The notes under the pieces are model-generated. The model was given only the letters and a program-made list of their open reading frames with translations. It was not told the origin of the DNA and did no database searches. This document shows, piece after piece, positions 7,090 through 13,775 of a DNA stretch of 24,038 nucleotides; the stretch's first letter is position 1, and the number at the start of each line of letters is the position of its first letter. Location: the NCBI GenBank assembly GCA_035416745.1, contig DAOLNV010000054.1, forward strand, positions 1 to 24,038, written 5' to 3'. Origin of the DNA: Candidatus Hydrogenedentota bacterium (GTDB lineage: Bacteria; Hydrogenedentota; Hydrogenedentia; Hydrogenedentales; SLHB01). The position numbers were made by a program, and so were the translations under genes.

Positions 7090-8409
7090 ATGAACGATTT
7101 TCTTATAGGACTCGGCGTACGCGATATTACGCCAGCTTCGAGCCTGGCGCTTTGGGGCTATTCAGACCGGCAAGGGCCGGCAAATGGCGTGTTGGACCCG
7201 TTGATGGTGTATGCGGTGGTGTTCCGCGGGAAGGAGACAACCGCGGCATTGGTATCCGCAGACCTTGGGCGGCCTCCGATGAAGGATGTGCTGGATGCGA
7301 TTCGCGAACGCGCGGCGTCCCTGGGCGTGGCGCACGTTTTTTTTGCCGCGACGCACACGCACCACGCGCCCGAGATGGACGTGCCGAACGCTCCCCACGC
7401 CAACGCAGTGTTGGAAGGTACCATCGAAGCTATTGCGGAGGCCGTCGAGAAGCTGGAACCCGCCCGCATTGGCACAGGAACGGGCACCTTCGATATCGGC
7501 CACAACCGGCGGCGCATGTTGGATGACGGCCGCTGCGCCATGCTCTGGCGCAACGAGGAGCGTCTACCTACCGAACCTGTCGATCGCGAAGCCACCCTGA
7601 TCAAGCTCGACAGGATGGACGGACGGCCGGTCGCCCTGCTCGTGCACTTCGCCTGCCATCCGGTCGTGATGGGGCCATCCAACCGGCAGTATTCAGCGGA
7701 CTACATCGGGGAGATGCGCCGGCTGGTAGAAGCGGAGAGCGGATACCCGTGCATGTTCCTGCAGGGAGCTTGCGGCGACATCAATCCATATCTTGACAAG
7801 ACCCCGATCGACGCGGGAGGCGCCGACGCGGCGCGGCAGGTTGGCGCGGCGTGCGCGCGGTCCGTTCTGGCGTCGCTCCGCAGCATTGGACCTCACTCGA
7901 CAGCTTGTGGGGACGTGGCGTTTTGCCAGAAGGAGGTCATGGTCGGCGTGCGTTGGGATTTGAACGACCCCGACCAGCGCCGCATTGTTTTCGAGGCGCA
8001 CGGCGGGGAGAGAGGTTTCTTTGGACGCTACTTTGAATCGGCCACGCCGGACCTTAGGGTTCCCGTGACGGTACTTTCGCTCGGTGACGCGGTTGCTTTT
8101 GTGGGCTTGCCGGGGGAGGTCTTTGTGGAATACCAACTCGAGCTGAAGGCGAAGGCCCCGGTGCGTCACGCGCTCCTCTGCGGCTATACGAACGAGTATC
8201 ATGCGTACTTCCCGACGGTAGCGGGGGCTTTGGCGGGAGGGTACGGGGGTGCGGCCGCCAGTTACGTTGGCATCGGGGCAGCCGACAAGCTGCTGTTTGA
8301 GGCTCAGATGATATTGGCCGAAATGAGAAGGCCGGGGACGGCGCCCTGCAAGGAAGAAGAGTTCGCGATCATCATGTGGAACCCGGCGGCGCGCGGTGCC
8401 CGAGGCTGA
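7090..8409 (+). CDS. neutral/alkaline ceramidase-like amidohydrolase
   Basis: This 439-aa protein resembles the N-terminal catalytic domain of neutral/alkaline non-lysosomal ceramidases, zinc amidases that cleave N-acyl bonds. Family landmarks are THTHHAPE at residues 88-95, HFACHP at 186-191, SADYIGEM near 202-209, QGACGDINP at 225-233, LPGEVFVEYQ near 337-346 and GYTNEYHAYFPT near 360-371. The conserved histidines in the first two motifs are the likely zinc ligands. Unlike characterised ceramidases there is no signal peptide and no extra C-terminal domain, so it is probably cytoplasmic. The substrate need not be ceramide; many bacterial homologues are uncharacterised. GAGGA lies ten bases upstream of the ATG. 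It stands apart from its neighbours, with its own promoter. Confidence 0.85.
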   Translation: MNDFLIGLGVRDITPASSLALWGYSDRQGPANGVLDPLMVYAVVFRGKETTAALVSADLGRPPMKDVLDAIRERAASLGVAHVFFAATHTHHAPEMDVPNAPHANAVLEGTIEAIAEAVEKLEPARIGTGTGTFDIGHNRRRMLDDGRCAMLWRNEERLPTEPVDREATLIKLDRMDGRPVALLVHFACHPVVMGPSNRQYSADYIGEMRRLVEAESGYPCMFLQGACGDINPYLDKTPIDAGGADAARQVGAACARSVLASLRSIGPHSTACGDVAFCQKEVMVGVRWDLNDPDQRRIVFEAHGGERGFFGRYFESATPDLRVPVTVLSLGDAVAFVGLPGEVFVEYQLELKAKAPVRHALLCGYTNEYHAYFPTVAGALAGGYGGAAASYVGIGAADKLLFEAQMILAEMRRPGTAPCKEEEFAIIMWNPAARGARG

Positions 8410-8505
8410 AGGGATGGTGCAACCGCACGCGGCACGGCTGCATCTAAGCGTTTCTGTGACAAGGACTTGAACTGCGCCTTCGCATAGGCTACCCTGAATA
8501 CGGAT

Positions 8506-9063
8506 ATGGCAGTTAGCCGGAGACAGTTAGTGAATCAGTCAAAGAATCTCATAGACCTCTGGACAATTCCCGCGCTGGCATTATGGCTTGTGTACTTTGC
8601 GATCGGGCTGTTTCCTGAAGGGGCCTTCTGGGCCGCGCGCCTTGCGGGCAGGGTTGTGACCCAGAACGCTATCATTAACTCCCCGAGCCTCGTGACTGTG
8701 TCCTTATCGCTGTATCTGGCGTTGTTCGTTTACCAGCGGTGCACGGAGGCGGGCGTGTCGCGCGAGAATGCGACTGCACGCGCCATTCAAGTTGGCATTC
8801 TCGGTTTGATAGCATTCCTTCCCTATCCTTTTTATCTATTGTTATCGCCTGGAAATATGGCTCTTCCCGGGAGCGGAGTCTACCGCCTCGACGAACTGGC
8901 CGCGATCTTTGGATTACCGGTGGCGAAGTTATTGGCGTGGCTGTACTTATTCGCAGTGATCGCACGTTCATACATAACTGCGGGGTCCGACGTATTTGTG
9001 AATATGTATCCTCCGCTTGACCGGGATAACCAGAACATAAACACCGGTTCCACGCCCGAATAG
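8506..9063 (+). CDS. small integral membrane protein, function unknown
   Basis: This 185-aa protein was not recognised. It has four likely membrane segments, at about residues 19-36, 59-77, 93-113 and 139-158. The N-terminus is short and basic (MAVSRRQ), and the tail is polar with many Asn and Thr residues. No ribosome-binding sequence precedes the ATG. TTGAAC (8467-8472) and TACCCT (8490-8495), 17 bases apart, could direct a transcript beginning almost at the ATG, but the match is weak. Hydrophobic segments and codon use favour a real gene. The hairpin-rich region at 9068-9138 starts four bases after the stop. Confidence 0.65.
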   Translation: MAVSRRQLVNQSKNLIDLWTIPALALWLVYFAIGLFPEGAFWAARLAGRVVTQNAIINSPSLVTVSLSLYLALFVYQRCTEAGVSRENATARAIQVGILGLIAFLPYPFYLLLSPGNMALPGSGVYRLDELAAIFGLPVAKLLAWLYLFAVIARSYITAGSDVFVNMYPPLDRDNQNINTGSTPE

Positions 9064-9067
9064 GCAG

Positions 9068-9138
9068 GGCGGGAATAGAAGCCCGCCGCGGAATTCCCGG
9101 AGCGGGAACTGGAGGACCGGTTCCTGCTGCTGTCCTCC
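9068..9138. repeat. nest of overlapping inverted repeats
   Basis: Four stem-loops can form here. They are GGCGGG/CCCGCC at 9068-9087, TTCCCG-GAG-CGGGAA at 9094-9108, an 11-bp stem with two G-U pairs and an AGGA loop at 9102-9127, and GGAGGAC/GTCCTCC at 9111-9138. The second and third overlap, as do the third and fourth, so they exclude one another. The position suggests transcript-end structure for the small membrane protein, or a regulatory switch ahead of the cohesin-like gene. No T-tract follows, so it is not a classical terminator. Confidence 0.55.
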
Positions 9139-9269
9139 GCGTAAGCCATTGTCGGAAAAGCTTTTATATTTGGCGCGGCGCTTGCGTGAAAAACGAAGAT
9201 CATCCGCACATTCGAGAAAGACTCCGTGGGTGATCAACTGCAAGTCAACGCCCTATTCTGTAAAGACGT

Positions 9270-9275
9270 TATAAT
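9270..9275 (+). promoter_or_regulatory. candidate -10 box of the cohesin-like gene
   Basis: A perfect TATAAT lies 67 bases before the ATG at 9343. No good -35 hexamer is present at the standard distance, so an activator or alternative sigma factor may be needed. The predicted leader is about 60 bases. Confidence 0.5.
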
Positions 9276-9342
9276 AAGTGGGGTTACAGGCCTTCGATGC
9301 CTTTGATTGCGAGAAACACCTGGAACCGGACAGGATCACACG

Positions 9343-10494
9343 ATGAAAAAGAGTATCCCGATAATCGCCATGGCCGCAATGTTGCTTGGTTTGTTTAGCG
9401 CCGACGCCGGCACACTCCGCATCGGCCAGCCTCAGGTGCAGGGGGACCAGATCACCGTTCCTGTTGTGCTGGAGGGCGATGTGGCCGACGGCGTGGCCTC
9501 GATAAGTTTTCAGCTCAATTACGATCCCTCCGCCGTGGAACCTCAACAGGCCAATCCCGGCGCAGCTGCCCAATCGGCGGGCAAAAACGTTATGACCAAT
9601 GTGAAGGAACCCGGAGCGTACATGGTCGTGATGGCCGGGTTGAACAGCAATACCATTGCCTCGGGCGAAATCACCAACATCGTACTGCAACGCCGCAGCG
9701 GCGACGCGTCGACGAACATCAGCATTACGGGCACTACGTTCGCGTCGCTGCAGGGCGATGAGATCCCTTCCCGCGGAAGCACTAGCAGCATCTCTTTCGA
9801 AACAGCCGGAGACGAAGGAGAACAGAACGAAGAGCAAGATACTGAAGAACAACCGGATAATCAGGAAAATCCCGCTCAGGAACATGGCGCGGAAGGCACC
9901 GGCGGGTCCAATCCCATTGTCATCAACCCCGCTGACAACGAGGCAGCGGCGCGCCGCACGCCTGACGTTGCCGACTCGCGCCAGTCCGAAGGAGGCATCA
10001 CGCAAAGCCGCCAATCCCCCGTGCCAGGGGAGAGCGCGCCAGAAACGGGCGACGATGCGAACGCGAAGCTTGCAGAGGCCCTGACCGTTGCGGCGGCCGG
10101 CCGCGCCAATATAGGCGCGCGTCCTTCGGATACCAAGGACGGCAAACAAAGCGGCGGGGCCGCGGGCACAGACTCTGCCGAAAGCGCTGCGGCCTCGGAA
10201 ATGCAGATGGCGGCCATGACTGAAGATACCGCCACTGTGGAACGGGGCGAGCCCAGTGCGGCTCCCGCGGACAGCGCGAACGTTTCCACAGCGCCTGAGA
10301 CCTCTCCCCCATCGCCGGCGATTACAGATTCCGCACTGCAAGAGCCCGGTCGTCCGGCAGGTATGCCGGGAACAGCGCAAGCAGGACGAACCGAGACGTC
10401 CGCGCGGAGCTTCACGCCGACCTTGATCTTTGTGGCAATCGCCGCAGGAGCGGTGTTCGGCGTTTTTGTTCTTCGCCGGCGCCTGTTTTCGTAA
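9343..10494 (+). CDS. exported cohesin-like domain protein with disordered linker and C-terminal membrane anchor
   Basis: The 383-aa product has a signal peptide at about residues 1-22 (MKK then a hydrophobic run, cleavage near ADA-G). A beta-rich domain follows at about 24-152. Its pattern (VPVVLEGDVADGVASISFQLNYDPSAV, then ASGEITNIVLQ and ISITGTTFAS) resembles type I cohesin and related cellulosome-like adhesion modules. Residues about 155-355 are low complexity, rich in Ala, Glu, Gln, Ser, Pro and Thr, and look disordered. The last 27 residues form one membrane helix followed by RRR, a stop-transfer or sorting-like anchor with no clear LPXTG or PEP motif. The protein is probably displayed on the cell exterior or in the periplasm. 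AGGA at 9332-9335 is seven bases before the ATG. No dockerin-like gene is in the window. Confidence 0.75.
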   Translation: MKKSIPIIAMAAMLLGLFSADAGTLRIGQPQVQGDQITVPVVLEGDVADGVASISFQLNYDPSAVEPQQANPGAAAQSAGKNVMTNVKEPGAYMVVMAGLNSNTIASGEITNIVLQRRSGDASTNISITGTTFASLQGDEIPSRGSTSSISFETAGDEGEQNEEQDTEEQPDNQENPAQEHGAEGTGGSNPIVINPADNEAAARRTPDVADSRQSEGGITQSRQSPVPGESAPETGDDANAKLAEALTVAAAGRANIGARPSDTKDGKQSGGAAGTDSAESAAASEMQMAAMTEDTATVERGEPSAAPADSANVSTAPETSPPSPAITDSALQEPGRPAGMPGTAQAGRTETSARSFTPTLIFVAIAAGAVFGVFVLRRRLFS

Positions 10495-10521
10495 GGGCGT
10501 CCAGGGAACGCGGGTAAGCCC

Positions 10522-11652
10522 TCAACCGGCGGACGTTGGCTCGCCGGCGCTGGTTCCCACAAACATTTTGCTGCGCACTTCGGAGTCTGCCCGCTCTTCT
10601 TTGATGGAGTCGGGTTTCCCCCCGGGCACCAGGACGATCTTCCCGAATTGTTCGCCCGATTCCATCCGTTGAGTGGCTTCTTGTACGCGATTGAGGGGAT
10701 ACACGGAATCCACGAGGGGACACATGCGCGAGGCCGTGACGGCGGCGAGCATTTGGCGGAATTCCTCGTTTGAGCCCATGGTTGAGCCCATGACCACAAT
10801 GTGGTTCCAATAGAGTTGGGAGATGTTCACGGTCGTCTCGGCGCCCGTGGTGACGCCGCAATGCACGATCCGGCCTCCACGGCGCACGGCTTTGAAATTG
10901 ACGGACCATGTGGCGGCCCCCACGGTGTCGAAGACGACATCGACGCCCCGGCCTCCGGTGAGGTCTCGGATGGCGTCTCCCAGGCAGGGATTATTGGCGT
11001 AGTTAATGCCTGCGTCAGCGCCGAATTCCCGTGCCCGGGCCAGCTTGTCGTCGGAGGAAGACGTGACCAGCACGCGGGCGCCCGCCAGCCGGGCCAGTTG
11101 CAGCCCGGCCAAGGCCACGCCTCCGCCGATGCCGTGAATCAGCACCGTCTCTCCCGGCTGGAGACGCGCGCGCGACAGGAGCATGCGCCACGCCGTCAGG
11201 TAGGCTAGCGGCAACGCGGCGGCCTCAACCATGGTCAAACGCTGCGGCTTGACGAAGACATTCGAGGCGGGAACCGTGACGCGCTCGGCGAACGTCCCGG
11301 GACGGTTCATTCCCACGATGCCGAAAGTAATGCATTCGCTTTGCTCTCCGCGCCGACAGAACTCGCACTGCCCACAGCTCAGACCCGGGTTAATGACCAC
11401 CTCGTCGCCGGGACGGACATGACCCACGTTTTCTCCCACCTCGATGACTATGCCGGCCGCGTCAGAGCCGAGGATGTGCGGTACAGGCAATTCCATGCCG
11501 GGACGACCCTTCCGCACCCAGATATCGAGGTGATTTAACGCTGCGGCGCGGACTTCGAGGAGGACTTCGCCCGCGGCAAGGACCGGGTCCGGCACTTCTT
11601 CGTACCGAATGCAGTCTACATCACCGTTTTCGAATATCACGGCAGCTTTCAC
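10522..11652 (-). CDS. zinc-type MDR alcohol dehydrogenase/quinone oxidoreductase
   Basis: This 376-aa protein is a medium-chain dehydrogenase/reductase that oxidises or reduces alcohols, carbonyls or enones with NAD(P)H. The GroES-like N-terminal domain holds a structural zinc site with C93, C96, C99 and C107. The Rossmann loop HGIGGGVA is near residues 173-180. The usual catalytic-zinc cysteine after the first strand is replaced (NHLDIW), as in many QOR-like members. A charged tail of about 30 residues extends past the family's normal end at GKIVLVP. The start is GTG at 11652, supported by GGAGG at 11659-11663 six bases upstream; the longer reading has no such support. It follows the GT4 gene by 50 bases and is probably its operon partner. 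The substrate is unknown. Confidence 0.9.
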   Translation of the reverse strand: MKAAVIFENGDVDCIRYEEVPDPVLAAGEVLLEVRAAALNHLDIWVRKGRPGMELPVPHILGSDAAGIVIEVGENVGHVRPGDEVVINPGLSCGQCEFCRRGEQSECITFGIVGMNRPGTFAERVTVPASNVFVKPQRLTMVEAAALPLAYLTAWRMLLSRARLQPGETVLIHGIGGGVALAGLQLARLAGARVLVTSSSDDKLARAREFGADAGINYANNPCLGDAIRDLTGGRGVDVVFDTVGAATWSVNFKAVRRGGRIVHCGVTTGAETTVNISQLYWNHIVVMGSTMGSNEEFRQMLAAVTASRMCPLVDSVYPLNRVQEATQRMESGEQFGKIVLVPGGKPDSIKEERADSEVRSKMFVGTSAGEPTSAG

Positions 11653-11702
11653 GGTGCACCTCCCCTTCGTTGCCGCCTGCGGAGCAAAGCAAGTCAAAAA
11701 CG

Positions 11703-12866
11703 TCAACCTGCCCGCCGGCCGCACACCATCCGATACACTTCGGCCAGACGCTTCGCGCTGTTCTCCCAGGAAAAGCTCTGCGCGCGGACAAACGCACGCT
11801 CCGCCAATTGAGCGCACTCCGTGGGCTTCGTCAGGAGTGCCTCCAAGCCCTCTTCCAGACTGTCAACGTCCCGGGGCTCGGCCAATATGCCGCAAGGCCC
11901 AATGACTTCAGGGATTGCCGACACGTTGGAAGTCAGCACCGGCACCCTGGCCGCCATCGCCTCGAGGACAGGGATCCCAAATCCTTCATAAAGTGAAGGA
12001 TATAGGCACGCTGTTGCACCACGCAGCAGCAGTATAACATCCGGCCGCGCCAAATAGCCGGCATGTTTGACTCTTTGTTCGAGCCCCAGGCTGCGGAGCG
12101 TTTCGAAGACCGGTTCGGCGTGCCAACCCCGGCGGCCCACGAGAAGCAGATCAGGACACTCGGAAAACCGGTTTGCGACACGCCGGTAAGCAGCCAGCAA
12201 GAGGCAAAGGTTCTTGCGGGGCTCGATGGTACCGATGCAAATCCAATAGTTGCCCGAAAGGCCGAGCCGCGCCTTACAACGAGTCAGAGCGTCTCTATCG
12301 AGTTTCCCGGCAAACTCCTCGGTGCGCACGCCATTGGGAACCACAAAAACCTTCTCGGGCGGGGCATGCAACAGCTCGAGGACATCTTGACGACAGCTTT
12401 CCGAGACGGCAATCAATGCGTCCGCATTTCGGGCGGCATTTATCAGAAGCCTTCGGTGGGTGCGCACCGTGGATGCCGTGTGCGTTTCGGGATGGCGGAA
12501 CACAACCAAGTCGTGAACCGTGACAATGCGCTTTGCGCTCTTGGCTGCCGGAAGGAGATGAAATAAGCCGTGAGCAACATCGGCATCGCCGCAAAACCAC
12601 TCGATGGGCGGCCAGTTGTACTGGCGCCATAGGGCAAGCTTGAGACGGCGCACATTAGGAATCGCAAAGCACCGGGTGAAACCGCGCCGCAATTCATCGG
12701 GGATTGTGACGCCCCGCGCCCGCGTGGCGAAAAGGCGAAGGTCCAAAGGGGGGTCGAGGTTCTTGAGAGCATTTGCCTGGTGCAGGGCCGTGTAGCCAAC
12801 GCCCGTAAGGGGGTGTTCAAGAGCACAACTCACCTCGAGGACGACACGCAGCGGTTCATCAGACAC
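11703..12866 (-). CDS. glycosyltransferase family 4
   Basis: This 387-aa protein is a retaining GT-B glycosyltransferase of family GT4, similar to mannosyltransferases of O-antigen and exopolysaccharide pathways. The C-terminal nucleotide-sugar domain shows GTIEPRKN at 212-219 and the EX7E motif EGFGIPVLE at 294-302. The N-terminal acceptor domain includes the family pattern TGVGYTAL near 21-28 and VTVHDLVVFRHPE near 115-127. No membrane segment is seen, so it is cytoplasmic or peripheral. No strong ribosome site precedes the ATG; the nearest, GAGGG, is about 13 bases away. It lies 39 bases after the zinc-ribbon/TPR gene and 50 bases before the oxidoreductase gene, which suggests one transcript. 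Confidence 0.9.
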   Translation of the reverse strand: MSDEPLRVVLEVSCALEHPLTGVGYTALHQANALKNLDPPLDLRLFATRARGVTIPDELRRGFTRCFAIPNVRRLKLALWRQYNWPPIEWFCGDADVAHGLFHLLPAAKSAKRIVTVHDLVVFRHPETHTASTVRTHRRLLINAARNADALIAVSESCRQDVLELLHAPPEKVFVVPNGVRTEEFAGKLDRDALTRCKARLGLSGNYWICIGTIEPRKNLCLLLAAYRRVANRFSECPDLLLVGRRGWHAEPVFETLRSLGLEQRVKHAGYLARPDVILLLRGATACLYPSLYEGFGIPVLEAMAARVPVLTSNVSAIPEVIGPCGILAEPRDVDSLEEGLEALLTKPTECAQLAERAFVRAQSFSWENSAKRLAEVYRMVCGRRAG

Positions 12867-12905
12867 AATAGGCCCTCAAAATGTCGTGCACAGAATATGG
12901 CCTGG

Positions 12906-13667
12906 CTACGCACGCCGGGCATCGGAAGACGCCACATCGTCATCTTCCGCAATGTCTTCGCCGTCTTTGCGGGGCTCGTCTTTCGATGCGCTGGTTGCGT
13001 AGTCTCGAAACGTGGATATCGAGAAAGGGGCATCTTTTGCGCGTGCGGGGTCATGCATTTCGCGCGTTTTGTCCGGGCCGTTGCCCGAGTCCTCCCCGCG
13101 GGTCTTATCGTCCCCCGCGAAAACCCCTTGTACGCCGTTGTACAATCCGAGAATCTTCGCAGCGATGTCGGCCGCCTGCAGCTGGATGGCTTCGCTTTCT
13201 CCGGCCACCAGCTTCTCGAGCACGATACGTTCAACGGTTTCTCTATCCAAAGCGGCATCCTTTAGTCGTTCTGACTTGTCTTCTAAGGCGAGGCGTCTTC
13301 CCGCGCCCGGATGCCTCAGAGCTTTCTCGCACTGGATGCGTCCGTTCTGAATGTCGGTATTCTCCGGGAAATCGCGCGCCAACCCGTTAAAGATGGCCAG
13401 CGCCTCCGCGAAACGTCCAGAATAGTAAAGGTCGACGGCTTCTCCAAAACGGCGTTTCGCGTCATCATTGGCCTTGCCGCTTCCCTGCCACCAGCTTGGT
13501 CCTCCGGCAAATATGGTCTTTCGTTTGGGCGCATCCGTCGTGGTGTTGTCGCTGTTGATGCGCACCGTCGCGCCGCAGGCAGGGCAAAGCCCCGTGCGCC
13601 CGATGGCCGAACGAGGAACCTGCATGCGCTGCCCGCATGAACCGCATGTCAAAACCAGCTTACGCAT
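12906..13667 (-). CDS. N-terminal zinc-ribbon protein with TPR-like segment
   Basis: No named family was recognised for this 253-aa protein. It starts with a zinc ribbon, C8-x2-C11 and C28-x2-C31 separated by 16 residues, with the intervening QVP and a glycine-rich turn. A helical TPR-like unit covers about residues 68-117 (GEAVDLYYSGRFAEALAIFNGLARDFPEN). A helical stretch follows (about 130-185), then a highly charged, probably disordered tail ending in acidic residues. The neighbouring upstream gene carries the same ribbon with identical cysteine spacing. GGGGA lies about 10 bases before the ATG. A 14-bp palindrome sits 22 bases upstream. The ribbon could bind nucleic acid, protein or only metal; its role is unknown. 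Confidence 0.75.
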   Translation of the reverse strand: MRKLVLTCGSCGQRMQVPRSAIGRTGLCPACGATVRINSDNTTTDAPKRKTIFAGGPSWWQGSGKANDDAKRRFGEAVDLYYSGRFAEALAIFNGLARDFPENTDIQNGRIQCEKALRHPGAGRRLALEDKSERLKDAALDRETVERIVLEKLVAGESEAIQLQAADIAAKILGLYNGVQGVFAGDDKTRGEDSGNGPDKTREMHDPARAKDAPFSISTFRDYATSASKDEPRKDGEDIAEDDDVASSDARRA

Positions 13668-13688
13668 TCACCAATCTTCCCCACCAAC

Positions 13689-13702
13689 TTCCGGTACCGG
13701 AA
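13689..13702. promoter_or_regulatory. 14-bp perfect palindrome upstream of the zinc-ribbon/TPR gene
   Basis: TTCCGGTACCGGAA is a perfect dyad, and a further CCGG follows with the same 6-base phasing (CCGG at 13691, 13697 and 13703). It lies 22-35 bases upstream of the start codon at 13667, between a candidate -10 box and the gene. The position and symmetry fit an operator for a dimeric regulator. As RNA it would give only a short stem. Confidence 0.4.
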
Positions 13703-13735
13703 CCGGAGGTCCCCACATGCCGTTGGACGGGACAC

Positions 13736-13741
13736 AGTATA
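13736..13741 (-). promoter_or_regulatory. candidate -10 box of the zinc-ribbon/TPR gene
   Basis: The minus strand reads TATACT (five of six consensus positions), about 69 bases before the ATG at 13667. No convincing -35 element lies at the usual distance. The same hexamer precedes the paralogous ribbon gene at 15313-15318, so both may be transcribed alike. Confidence 0.35.
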
Positions 13742-13775
13742 TCCAAACGCATGATAGCACACCAGAACTCCTTTT

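Noticed and set aside
8467..8495. TTGAAC and TACCCT as a promoter for leaderless translation of the small membrane protein
   Set aside because: The -10 match is only three of six. The missing ribosome site is noted with the gene, but a leaderless claim is not supported.
9253..10380. Open frame of 375 codons on the minus strand opposite the cohesin-like gene
   Set aside because: Its translation is Arg/Gly-rich without family features. The plus-strand reading has a signal peptide, a domain and a good ribosome site.
9102..13710. Recurring GGAACCGGA-like words near 9105, 9321 and 13699
   Set aside because: The matches are short (about 10 bases), with different contexts and spacing, and are expected by chance in GC-rich DNA.
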